The notes beneath the pieces were generated by a model. That model did not search any database. It was given only the letters and a program-made list of their open reading frames with translations, and had not been told where the DNA came from. From contig JWIH01000025.1 of the NCBI GenBank assembly GCA_000814665.1, positions 124,001 to 188,000 on the forward strand: a stretch of DNA of 64,000 bases, read 5' to 3'. This document shows, piece by piece, positions 50,274 through 58,829 of this stretch. The position numbers and the translations under genes were made by a program. The first letter of the stretch is position 1. The number at the start of each line of letters is the position of its first letter. The DNA comes from Pseudoalteromonas flavipulchra NCIMB 2033 = ATCC BAA-314 (GTDB lineage: Bacteria; Pseudomonadota; Gammaproteobacteria; Enterobacterales; Alteromonadaceae).

Positions 50274-53102
50274 ATGAGCGACTACAAACATACTTTAAAT
50301 CTACCGGAAACTGAGTTTCCGATGCGTGGTAATTTGGCGCAACGCGAACCAAAGATGCTGAAAAAATGGTATGAAGAAGACCTATACGGTCAAATTCGCA
50401 TTGCGAAAAAAGGTAAAAAGCCATTTATTTTGCATGACGGTCCTCCGTATGCAAATGGTGATATTCACCTAGGTCACTCAGTAAACAAAATCCTAAAAGA
50501 TATTATTATTAAGTCAAAAACGCTTTCTGATTTTGATGCGCCTTATGTACCTGGTTGGGACTGTCATGGTCTTCCAATTGAGCTACAAGTGGAAAAGAAA
50601 GTAGGCAAACCAGGTAAGAAAGTATCGGCTGCTGAATTCCGTGAAAAGTGCCGCGACTATGCTAAAAAGCAAGTTGATGGCCAAAAAACAGATTTCAAAC
50701 GCCTTGGTGTGTTAGGTGACTGGGATAAGCCATACTTAACCATGAACTTTGATTTTGAAGCCAATGCTATTCGTGTGCTTGGTCGTATTATCAAAAATGG
50801 TCACCTGCACAAAGGTGCAAAGCCAGTTCACTGGTGTACGGATTGTGGTTCAGCACTTGCAGAAGCAGAAGTTGAATACCAAGACAAACAATCGCCAGCA
50901 ATCGACGTAAAATTTGTGTTTGCTGATCAAGCTGCAATCATTAGTGCATTTGGCTTGGCCGAAGGCCATGAAGGCAAAGGTGAAGTAAGTACCGCAATTT
51001 GGACTACAACGCCTTGGACATTGCCTGCAAACCGCGCTGTGGCAGTACACGGTGCGCTAGAGTATGCACTGGTACAAATTGAAGACGAAGGTCAAGAGCA
51101 GCGTATTGTGCTTGGTTCTGAATTAGTCAAAGACGCTGTTGATCGTTTTGGATTCAAGCACTTCCACGTACTAGGTTACGCGAAAGGCGCTGCGCTTGAG
51201 AATCTGCGCGTTGCACACCCATTCTTAGATTTCGATGTGCCTGTTATTTTAGGTGAGCACGTAACAACAGACTCAGGTACTGGTATCGTTCACACAGCAC
51301 CTGGTCACGGTCAAGAAGACTTTGCAGCGGGTCAGGCTTACGGTCTAGAAGTTGCAAACCCGGTTGGTGCAAATGGTGTTTATCTACCAGATACACCGAT
51401 TTTTGCAGGTCAGCACGTATTTAAAGCAAACGACAGCATCATTGAGTTATTAACTGAGAAAGGTGTGTTGTTCCGCCATAAGGCATTAACGCATAGTTAT
51501 CCACATTGCTGGCGTCACAAAACTCCTATTATTTTCCGCGCGACGCCACAATGGTTCGTCAGCATGGATCAGGCTAACCTACGTGCTGATTCACTTAATG
51601 AAATCAAAAAGACAGAATGGTTACCAGAGTGGGGTGAAAGCCGCATCGCAAACATGGTTGAAGGTCGCCCTGACTGGTGTATTTCACGTCAGCGTACTTG
51701 GGGTGTACCAATCGCGTTATTTGTCGATAAAGACACTGGCAGCCTACATCCTGAAACGGAAGCCCTTATTGAAGCCGTTGCTAAATTAGTGGAAGAAAAG
51801 GGTATTCAGGCGTGGTATGACTTAGAGCCTAGCGTGCTGTTAAGTGAAGCAGATGCTCAACAGTACGTAAAAGTACAAGATACACTAGACGTATGGTTTG
51901 ACTCAGGTGTAACACATGCGTGTGTTGTTGATGCACGCGAAGATTTAACAGGTCCTGCAGATCTTTACCTTGAAGGCTCAGATCAGCACCGTGGTTGGTT
52001 TATGTCATCAATGATGACTTCAGTTGCTATCAATGGTCATGCACCATATAAGCAAGTGTTAACGCACGGCTTCACGGTCGATGAAAAAGGCCATAAGATG
52101 TCTAAGTCATTAGGCAACGTGATCTCGCCGCAAGACATCATGAACAAGCTAGGTGCAGATATTTTACGTTTATGGGTAGCTTCTACTGATTATACGGCGG
52201 AAATGACCGTGTCAGATGAAATCTTTAAGCGCTCAGCTGACCGTTATCGTCGTATTCGTAACACAAGCCGTTACCTACTTGCAAACCTAAGTGGCTTTGA
52301 TCCAAAAACGGATTTAGTAGCAATTGAAGATATGGTTGAGCTAGATCGCTGGATTGTTGCGCGTGCTGCGCAGCTACAAACTGAGATCAAAACAGCCTAC
52401 GACAAGTACCAAATGCTTCAAGTAACACAAAAGCTGATGAACTTCTGTACTGGTGAATTGGGCTCGTTCTATTTAGACGTCATCAAAGACCGTCAGTACA
52501 CCGCGAAAAGTGATAGCCATGCCCGTCGTTCTTGTCAATCAGCGCTTTATCATATCGCCGAAGCAATGACACGTTGGATGGCGCCAATCATGAGCTTTAC
52601 TGCACAAGAAATCTGGGAAGTATTACCAGGTGAGCGTGGCCAATTTGTATTCACGGATACTTGGTATGATGCAATTGAAGGGGCGACAGAAGGCTCGTTG
52701 AATAACGAGTACTGGCAGAACTTACTCGCGGTACGTGATGAAGTAAACCGTGTACTTGAGAATGCACGTAAAGAAGAAGTGATCGGTGCGACGCTACAGG
52801 CTGAAGTAACGCTATATACAGGCGGTGACTTAGCTGAGCAGCTCAATGCCATTGGTGACGAATTACGCTTCGTATTACTGACTTCGAAGGCAACGGTAGA
52901 AGTAGTTAACAGCAAACCAGAAAACGCAATTTCATCAGAAATTGATGGTTTATACATTCGTGTAGCGGCAACATCGGCTAAAAAGTGTGATCGTTGTTGG
53001 CACTATACCGACGACGTAGGTACGGATGAGCAACATGCAGACATCTGTGGCCGTTGTATTAGTAACGTTGAAGGTGACGGCGAGCAGCGTCAATTCGCCT
53101 AG
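50274..53102 (+). CDS. ileS: Isoleucine-tRNA ligase
   Basis: A 942-residue class I synthetase. The HIGH-type motif is in GPPYANGDIHLGHSVNKILKD and KMSKS in GHKMSKSLGN. The editing domain (TWGVPIALF region and upstream) and C-terminal zinc site CDRCWHYTDDVG and CGRCISN are present. Length is near E. coli IleS (938). It follows ribF after 21 bp and precedes lspA by 9 bp. Confidence 0.97.
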   Translation: MSDYKHTLNLPETEFPMRGNLAQREPKMLKKWYEEDLYGQIRIAKKGKKPFILHDGPPYANGDIHLGHSVNKILKDIIIKSKTLSDFDAPYVPGWDCHGLPIELQVEKKVGKPGKKVSAAEFREKCRDYAKKQVDGQKTDFKRLGVLGDWDKPYLTMNFDFEANAIRVLGRIIKNGHLHKGAKPVHWCTDCGSALAEAEVEYQDKQSPAIDVKFVFADQAAIISAFGLAEGHEGKGEVSTAIWTTTPWTLPANRAVAVHGALEYALVQIEDEGQEQRIVLGSELVKDAVDRFGFKHFHVLGYAKGAALENLRVAHPFLDFDVPVILGEHVTTDSGTGIVHTAPGHGQEDFAAGQAYGLEVANPVGANGVYLPDTPIFAGQHVFKANDSIIELLTEKGVLFRHKALTHSYPHCWRHKTPIIFRATPQWFVSMDQANLRADSLNEIKKTEWLPEWGESRIANMVEGRPDWCISRQRTWGVPIALFVDKDTGSLHPETEALIEAVAKLVEEKGIQAWYDLEPSVLLSEADAQQYVKVQDTLDVWFDSGVTHACVVDAREDLTGPADLYLEGSDQHRGWFMSSMMTSVAINGHAPYKQVLTHGFTVDEKGHKMSKSLGNVISPQDIMNKLGADILRLWVASTDYTAEMTVSDEIFKRSADRYRRIRNTSRYLLANLSGFDPKTDLVAIEDMVELDRWIVARAAQLQTEIKTAYDKYQMLQVTQKLMNFCTGELGSFYLDVIKDRQYTAKSDSHARRSCQSALYHIAEAMTRWMAPIMSFTAQEIWEVLPGERGQFVFTDTWYDAIEGATEGSLNNEYWQNLLAVRDEVNRVLENARKEEVIGATLQAEVTLYTGGDLAEQLNAIGDELRFVLLTSKATVEVVNSKPENAISSEIDGLYIRVAATSAKKCDRCWHYTDDVGTDEQHADICGRCISNVEGDGEQRQFA

Positions 53103-53111
53103 GAGTAAAAC

Positions 53112-53615
53112 GTGACACAAACTACACAGAAAAGTGGTCTGGTGTGGTTGTGGCTTAGTCTACTGCTTTTTGCAGTAGACTACTTCACCAAAGCACTGGT
53201 TATGGCTGAAATGGAACTCTATGAGTCCATTGATATTTTGCCTATTTTCAATCTCACCTATATGCATAACTATGGTGCGGCTTTTAGCTTCCTAAGTGAA
53301 GCAGGTGGCTGGCAGCGTTACTTTTTAAGTGGTATTGCCGTGGCGATTAGCACTTTACTGATTTTCTGGCTACGTAAATTGCCGGCATCAAATTGGAAGT
53401 TGGGATTAGCCTATGCAATGGTATTAGGTGGTGCTGTAGGAAATTTATACGACCGTATCATTCATGGTTACGTGATTGACTTCCTACATTTCTATTATCA
53501 GGATTGGCATTATCCAGCGTTTAATGTGGCAGACATGGCGATTGTCGGCGGTGCTGCACTATTAATTTTCGATGCCTTTACCAGTGGCGATAAACCACAG
53601 GAGAAAAATGCGTGA
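53112..53615 (+). CDS. lspA: Lipoprotein signal peptidase
   Basis: A 167-residue membrane aspartic protease that removes signal peptides from prolipoproteins. The two catalytic aspartates are in GAVGNLYDRIIHGYVIDF and FNVADMAIVGGA. Four membrane helices, with YMHNYGAAFSFL near the second. The start is GTG. Its end overlaps the fkpB start (GTGA). Confidence 0.95.
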   Translation: MTQTTQKSGLVWLWLSLLLFAVDYFTKALVMAEMELYESIDILPIFNLTYMHNYGAAFSFLSEAGGWQRYFLSGIAVAISTLLIFWLRKLPASNWKLGLAYAMVLGGAVGNLYDRIIHGYVIDFLHFYYQDWHYPAFNVADMAIVGGAALLIFDAFTSGDKPQEKNA

Positions 53616-54052
53616 GTGAGCAACTAATTGGAGCAAAGTCTGAAGTCTTGTTCCATTTTTCAATCAAGTTATCAGACGGTTCAGCAGCAGATTCTACCAA
53701 AGTTCATAATAAACCCGCTAAGCTATTTATGGGTGATGGCAGCCTGACGGAAAATTTTGAAAAGTGTTTGCTTGGGTTAAAAGCAGGCGATGAAAAATCT
53801 TTTGAGCTAGAGCCAGAAGACGCGTTTGGACAACCAAACCCTGATAACATCTATTATGTTGATAGAAGCAAGTTTGGTGCAGAAACCCCCGCTCAAGTAG
53901 GTAGCATCATTGCATTTACGCAACCTGATGGTACTGACTTACCTGGATTGATCCGAGAAGTAGCCGGCGACTCGGTAACTGTCGATTTCAATCACCCGCT
54001 TGCAGGCCAAAAAGTAACGTTTGAAGTTGAAATTCTTGAGGTAAATAACTAA
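53612..54052 (+). CDS. fkpB: FKBP-type peptidyl-prolyl isomerase SlpA
   Basis: A 146-residue FKBP with an inserted flap, of the SlpA type (E. coli FkpB 149). Motifs: FHFSIKLSDGSAADST, LPGLIREVAG, DFNHPLAGQKVTFEVEI. Start is GTG. It is coupled to lspA before it and ispH after it by overlaps, as in E. coli lspA-fkpB-ispH. Confidence 0.94.
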   Translation: MSEQLIGAKSEVLFHFSIKLSDGSAADSTKVHNKPAKLFMGDGSLTENFEKCLLGLKAGDEKSFELEPEDAFGQPNPDNIYYVDRSKFGAETPAQVGSIIAFTQPDGTDLPGLIREVAGDSVTVDFNHPLAGQKVTFEVEILEVNN

Positions 54053-54981
54053 TGGATATCTTGCTGGCAAACCCGAGAGGATTCTGTGCAGGTGTAGATA
54101 GAGCGATCAGCATTGTTGAGCGTGCACTCGATATTTTCGAAGCGCCTATTTACGTTCGCCATGAAGTTGTTCATAACAAATACGTTGTTGATGGCCTGAA
54201 GTCTCGTGGTGCGGTATTCGTTGAAGAGCTAAATGAAGTGCCAGACGACAGTATTGTTATTTTCAGCGCGCATGGTGTTTCTCAGCAAGTACGCAATGAA
54301 GCGAAGCGCCGAGAGTTAAAAGTCTTTGATGCAACTTGTCCGTTAGTGACAAAGGTGCATATGGAAGTGACGCGTGCTAGCCGCAGAGGTACTGAGTGTA
54401 TTTTGATTGGGCACCATGGGCACCCTGAAGTTGAGGGTACTATGGGTCAGTATGACAATCCGAATGGTGGTATTTATCTCGTTGAAAAACCAGAGGATGT
54501 AGCAGCACTCGAAGTGAAAGATGCTGACAATGTGTTCTATTGCAGTCAAACAACATTATCGGTAGATGACACTGCGGATGTAATTGACGCACTGCGTAGC
54601 AAGTTTCCGAACATCAGTGGTCCTCGAAAAGATGATATCTGTTATGCTACGCAAAACCGCCAAGATGCAGTTCGCGACTTAGCGGACAAGGTTGATTTAT
54701 TGCTTGTGGTTGGGGCGAAAAATAGCTCGAACTCTAACCGCTTGAGAGAACTTGCAGATAAAATGGGCACCAAGGCGTTTCTTATCGATGATGCCTCTTC
54801 CATCGAAGAAACTTGGTTCGATGGGGTTGCAAAGGTAGGTGTAACTGCCGGCGCATCTGCACCTGAAGTGTTGGTTCAACAGGTTATCACTCGACTTAAA
54901 GAACTTGGTGGGGAAACGGTCGTTGAGAACCCTGGACAAGAAGAAAATGTCGTGTTTGCCGTACCAGTAGAACTCAGATAA
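54052..54981 (+). CDS. ispH: 4-hydroxy-3-methylbut-2-enyl diphosphate reductase
   Basis: A 309-residue iron-sulfur enzyme, the final step of the non-mevalonate isoprenoid pathway. The three cluster cysteines are in NPRGFCAGVDRA, DATCPLVTKVH and DDICYATQNRQ. Length fits E. coli (316). The start overlaps the fkpB stop. Confidence 0.97.
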   Translation: MDILLANPRGFCAGVDRAISIVERALDIFEAPIYVRHEVVHNKYVVDGLKSRGAVFVEELNEVPDDSIVIFSAHGVSQQVRNEAKRRELKVFDATCPLVTKVHMEVTRASRRGTECILIGHHGHPEVEGTMGQYDNPNGGIYLVEKPEDVAALEVKDADNVFYCSQTTLSVDDTADVIDALRSKFPNISGPRKDDICYATQNRQDAVRDLADKVDLLLVVGAKNSSNSNRLRELADKMGTKAFLIDDASSIEETWFDGVAKVGVTAGASAPEVLVQQVITRLKELGGETVVENPGQEENVVFAVPVELR

Positions 54982-54994
54982 GAGAGTTAGCACG

Positions 54995-55999
54995 ATGACA
55001 CCGCGTATCAGGTTGTTGTCTGCACTATTGAGTGAGCGAGGTGTGCTAGCATTGCTAGTTGCCTCGCAAATCCTCGCCTTTTTATATACGCTGATTTCCG
55101 CGACTGCGTTTTGGCAATCCCTTGGATTAAGCAGCTTATTTATTCATTTCACTGCCTTTTTATCACTTGCCGTGATAGCGATTGTGCGCCACGCTGTTGA
55201 GAAGCGCTCAGATCTAGTTGAAGCAGGTATTCTCATTTCTGTCTTCGTGCTTTGTACTGTTGTCACTAGTACGGCTTTTCCCTATGGTTTTACACTGCTC
55301 GGTTGGATTGATGAGGCAAAAATTGAATTGAGCTTATGGCGTAACATCGCAATATGTCTTTGCATTATCACACTTTTCGCGCATTTCTTAGCTATCTTTA
55401 CCGATAATATTCGTAAGGTGAAAGCGCTATCTCAAGCGGAACTTGAAGCGTTACATGCGAGAATTCGGCCGCACTTTTTATATAACTCACTCAATACCGT
55501 GGCCGAATTGACTCATATCGATCCAACTGCAGCAGAAAAGTCAGCATTAGCCCTTGCCGATTTATCTCGCGCTGCGATGTCCACACAAAATATTGTTCCG
55601 CTGGAAAGTGAAATATCTTTATGCAAAGCGTATTTAGAACTTGAGCAGTGGCGCTTTGCAGAGCGTTTGAGGGTAGAGTGGGAGTTAGACAATGTCTTGG
55701 GAGATGTTTTGATCCCTGCGTTGATATTACAGCCATTGGTGGAGAACGCGGTTAGCCATGGGGTAGAGCCAAACCCAAATGGAGCGGATATTCGTATTCA
55801 TATTCACTGTAGTAAACGCACCTTATCGGTGGTAATTTTTAACAGCTATGATGCAAAATTAAAGCCGACGCACCAAGGGCATGGCATTGGGATAAGTAAC
55901 ATCAGACGCCGCTTGGCTTTACACTATAATCAGCCCATTGATTTTAAAACCGAAGCCCGTCAAGATAGCTATACCGTCAGTTTTTCGCTACCGCTATGA
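54995..55999 (+). CDS. LytS/AlgZ-type sensor kinase
   Basis: A 334-residue membrane kinase of the LytS/AlgZ (HPK7-like) class. Four membrane helices lie in residues about 15-135. The histidine motif is RPHFLYNSLNTVAEL, and the ATPase region is LVENAVSHGVEPNPNG with GHGIGISNIRRRLALHYN. The paired LytTR regulator follows and overlaps it (ATGA). Its place between ispH and the pilin operon is like AlgZ/AlgR beside pil genes in pseudomonads. The signal is unknown. Confidence 0.88.
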   Translation: MTPRIRLLSALLSERGVLALLVASQILAFLYTLISATAFWQSLGLSSLFIHFTAFLSLAVIAIVRHAVEKRSDLVEAGILISVFVLCTVVTSTAFPYGFTLLGWIDEAKIELSLWRNIAICLCIITLFAHFLAIFTDNIRKVKALSQAELEALHARIRPHFLYNSLNTVAELTHIDPTAAEKSALALADLSRAAMSTQNIVPLESEISLCKAYLELEQWRFAERLRVEWELDNVLGDVLIPALILQPLVENAVSHGVEPNPNGADIRIHIHCSKRTLSVVIFNSYDAKLKPTHQGHGIGISNIRRRLALHYNQPIDFKTEARQDSYTVSFSLPL

Positions 56000-56682
56000 A
56001 AACAGTAATATCTTACCTTATTGTGGATGATGAGCCGTTGGCAAGAGCTCGCGTTAAACGATTAATGCAAAAGCACGTAGGCTTTCGTTGTATGGGTGAA
56101 GTTGATTGCGCTGACAGTGTGGAAGCGCTACTAAAGCAGGAGTCTGTGCAGCTAATTTTTCTTGATATTTCGATGCCTGGTCAGTCAGGTGTTGAGCTTG
56201 CGAGCCAATTACGCCTGCAATTTCCGAGGATGAAAATCGTGTTTCTAACAGCGCATCCGGAATATGCGTTAGAAGCATTTGAACTGCACGCCAATGGTTA
56301 TCTAGTGAAGCCACTAGATAGTGATAAGCTAGATGCTTTATTAACTACTATCTTTCCGAGTATGGAGACGCTAAGCTATTATGTTGGCAGTGAGTTGCGT
56401 TACGTTCAGGTTTCGGATGTTATTGTTGCCGAGGCGGATGAAAAATATACGCGAGTAACCTTGAATTCCGGCCTACAAGCACTAATTGACATGTCACTCA
56501 AGTCACTGTTAGATAAGTTTCCAACACATTTTATTCAAATCCATCGCAGTACATTAGTTAAGCGAACAGAAATTTCTGCTTTAGAACTACATGAACAAAA
56601 GCACTACGTTTGCCTCAAGTCGCTGCCCAATCGCTATGAAGTTAGCCGTAGAGCTTACACCCAACTAAAAATATTATTTTGA
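55996..56682 (+). CDS. LytTR-type response regulator, AlgR-like
   Basis: A 228-residue regulator with an N-terminal receiver domain (DDEPLARARVKRL; phosphoacceptor in IFLDISMPGQSGVEL; LVKPLDSDKL) and a C-terminal LytTR DNA-binding domain (VIVAEADEKYTRVTL, IHRSTLVKR). AlgR of Pseudomonas, of the same architecture, activates the minor-pilin operon. Here the pilV-pilW-pilX-pilY1-pilE operon begins 117 bp downstream, so a similar role is likely but inferred. Confidence 0.88.
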   Translation: MKTVISYLIVDDEPLARARVKRLMQKHVGFRCMGEVDCADSVEALLKQESVQLIFLDISMPGQSGVELASQLRLQFPRMKIVFLTAHPEYALEAFELHANGYLVKPLDSDKLDALLTTIFPSMETLSYYVGSELRYVQVSDVIVAEADEKYTRVTLNSGLQALIDMSLKSLLDKFPTHFIQIHRSTLVKRTEISALELHEQKHYVCLKSLPNRYEVSRRAYTQLKILF

Positions 56683-56799
56683 GTGTTAAGCGGTGAATAA
56701 ACCGTTTATCGCCTCAATAGACCTTTCATACTATCCCGTATTGAGTTTCAAAGACGACGGCTTACACTGAAGCTAGGACAATTGAATTCTGGTTGAGAT

Positions 56800-57354
56800 A
56801 TGCATACTTCGCTAAAGCAACATGGCTTCACACTGTTAGAAGTGCTTATTGCGTTTATGATTTTAAGCTTTGGACTGCTTGGTGCTGTGGCATTACAAGC
56901 AAAAGCTAAACAAGCAAGTTTTGATTCTATGCAGCGAGCCGCTGCGGTAGAGCTTGCCAGTGACATCATGCACAGAATAAGAACAAATGATGCGGCAAAT
57001 ATAACCACACTTTACGATGTTGACTTTAATAGTACCGAAGACGTACAGGCAAACACCACGTGTTATACACAGCGCTGTAGTGCAGAAACGCTTGCGAAAA
57101 CAGATATTGCTAATTGGCGTCAAGCGATAAGAGCAAGGGAAAATACAGGCTCGTTGGATAACGCGATTGTGTGTATTAATCCAACTTCAGGTGCCACTCC
57201 ATCTGGGGTAAATGTGCAGGTTATTGTCACTTGGCGAGGGCGTCAGGCAATGACCGCTTTGGAAAATAATCCAGCAGCCGGGTGTGGTGTTGAAGACGAT
57301 AGACGGCGTGCAGTTGTAATGGAAACTTTCGTCTTGTTAAGGAGTCAGCCGTGA
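56800..57354 (+). CDS. pilV: Type IV pilus minor pilin PilV
   Basis: A 184-residue prepilin with short leader and N-methylation site (KQHGFTLLEVLIAFMILSFGL), followed by a globular domain with paired cysteines (NTTCYTQRCS, GCGVEDD). The family initiates pilus assembly with PilW, PilX, PilE and PilY1. Its stop overlaps the pilW GTG start. Confidence 0.93.
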   Translation: MHTSLKQHGFTLLEVLIAFMILSFGLLGAVALQAKAKQASFDSMQRAAAVELASDIMHRIRTNDAANITTLYDVDFNSTEDVQANTTCYTQRCSAETLAKTDIANWRQAIRARENTGSLDNAIVCINPTSGATPSGVNVQVIVTWRGRQAMTALENNPAAGCGVEDDRRRAVVMETFVLLRSQP

Positions 57355-58358
57355 ACAAAATCCGAGGTTTTACATTGTTAGAACTCATGATCGCCATGTT
57401 TATCGGCGTATTGTTGTTAGGCGGCGTCATTGCTACTTATGTCGGTATGAAAGCGACGACCAACGACACCATGAGTATTGGAGAGCTACAAGAGAAAGGA
57501 CGTTTAGCGCTTTCCATTATGCGGCGGGATATCGAGCAAGTTGGCTTTTGGGGGACTTTTTACGAGCAAGGTTTCACGGATGATAATCAAGCCGCTCCAG
57601 CTAACCCAGGAAGTGACTGCTCTGGTGGGATAAACAATGGTAGTTTTCCGAACAATGAGCCTGCTAATTTCAGGCCTATTTGGGCAACATTCACAACAAA
57701 TGCAACGGCAATGGGATGCATAACTAAAGCTCGACCACAATCAGAAGTGTTACAGGTGAAGTTTCTGGAAGGGAGTCCTGTAGAGGTAACAGGTCTTGTG
57801 CCAGACGCAGGTGCTATCCAATCAACTAGGTATTATTTTATTGCACAGCAAGAGCAAGCCGAATTTATTGCAGGTGGCAATGTTGGCAACATGCCAAGCG
57901 TGAATGCGACACTTTGGCCATATAGTCACCATGTATATTATGTGAGTGAAGAGCTGCAGGTAATTAATAATCGTACTATTACTATCCCCGTTCTAAGAAG
58001 GCAAAGGCTACATGTAAACGGTGGTATGAAGGATGAATTAGTGATCGAAGGCGTTGAACAAATTCGTTTTGTTTTTGGTTTAGATACCAATTTTGACGGC
58101 CGAGTGGATAGATATAGAAATACAACAAATATGTCCGATGCTGACTGGGGCGCTACAAGAGGCATCTTATCCCTACAGCTGTTTGTATTGGTAAGGGTGC
58201 TAGAACCGGATGTTGACTTTGGAGTGCAGTCACGGTCTTACGTATTAGGGAATGACCCTAATAAAAGGACGTTGACTTATAACGATGCCATTAGACGTAC
58301 CGTATTTTCAACCACAATATCAATGTACAACATGGGAGGCTCAGCATGGGAAATGTAA
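57351..58358 (+). CDS. pilW: Type IV pilus minor pilin PilW
   Basis: A 335-residue prepilin with site RGFTLLELMIAMFIGVLLLGG and a large beta-rich C-terminal domain typical of PilW. GTG start overlapping the pilV stop; the C-terminus overlaps the pilX start. Confidence 0.92.
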   Translation: MNKIRGFTLLELMIAMFIGVLLLGGVIATYVGMKATTNDTMSIGELQEKGRLALSIMRRDIEQVGFWGTFYEQGFTDDNQAAPANPGSDCSGGINNGSFPNNEPANFRPIWATFTTNATAMGCITKARPQSEVLQVKFLEGSPVEVTGLVPDAGAIQSTRYYFIAQQEQAEFIAGGNVGNMPSVNATLWPYSHHVYYVSEELQVINNRTITIPVLRRQRLHVNGGMKDELVIEGVEQIRFVFGLDTNFDGRVDRYRNTTNMSDADWGATRGILSLQLFVLVRVLEPDVDFGVQSRSYVLGNDPNKRTLTYNDAIRRTVFSTTISMYNMGGSAWEM

Positions 58359-58807
58359 AGCAACGGGGTGTAGTACTGATCATGGCGATGGTCATGGTAG
58401 TCGCCATAATGGCGGTTGCAGTAACGTTAATGAGTACCAGTACGTTGGATATAAAAATGACCCATGCCGTCATGGAACGAGAAGAAGCTGAAAGCTTACT
58501 CTTTGGTGAAATGCAAAGATTAATTCAGCAAGAGCAGCCGCGTCCGGACAATATTTTTTTGCGTTCAAGGCAGCAGTTAGCAGACGAAGGCACAACAGTA
58601 CAAACGCCTAATGGCCTACAAGCCACTGTGACTAACCTAAATAATGGTGAGCTAGAGCTGTTTTGTCCACGTCAATACGACTATACAGAGGGGTTTGTGT
58701 GCAACATGACGGAAGTCGAAGCCACTGTGGAATATGGTGATAGGGGACGTCACAACGTCACCATAGTGATGGGAATTGGTCAGGAAATTGTGAGCGTTTC
58801 AAATTAA
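58346..58807 (+). CDS. pilX: Type IV pilus minor pilin PilX
   Basis: A 153-residue protein with the PilX-type N-terminus QRGVVLIMAMVMVVAIMAVA, lacking the standard GFTLIE but with the glutamate-rich helix TLDIKMTHAVMEREEAE. Start overlaps the end of pilW by 13 bp. Confidence 0.9.
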   Translation: MGNVKQRGVVLIMAMVMVVAIMAVAVTLMSTSTLDIKMTHAVMEREEAESLLFGEMQRLIQQEQPRPDNIFLRSRQQLADEGTTVQTPNGLQATVTNLNNGELELFCPRQYDYTEGFVCNMTEVEATVEYGDRGRHNVTIVMGIGQEIVSVSN

Positions 58808-58829
58808 CAGCCTTTTTCGAGTAACTGAT

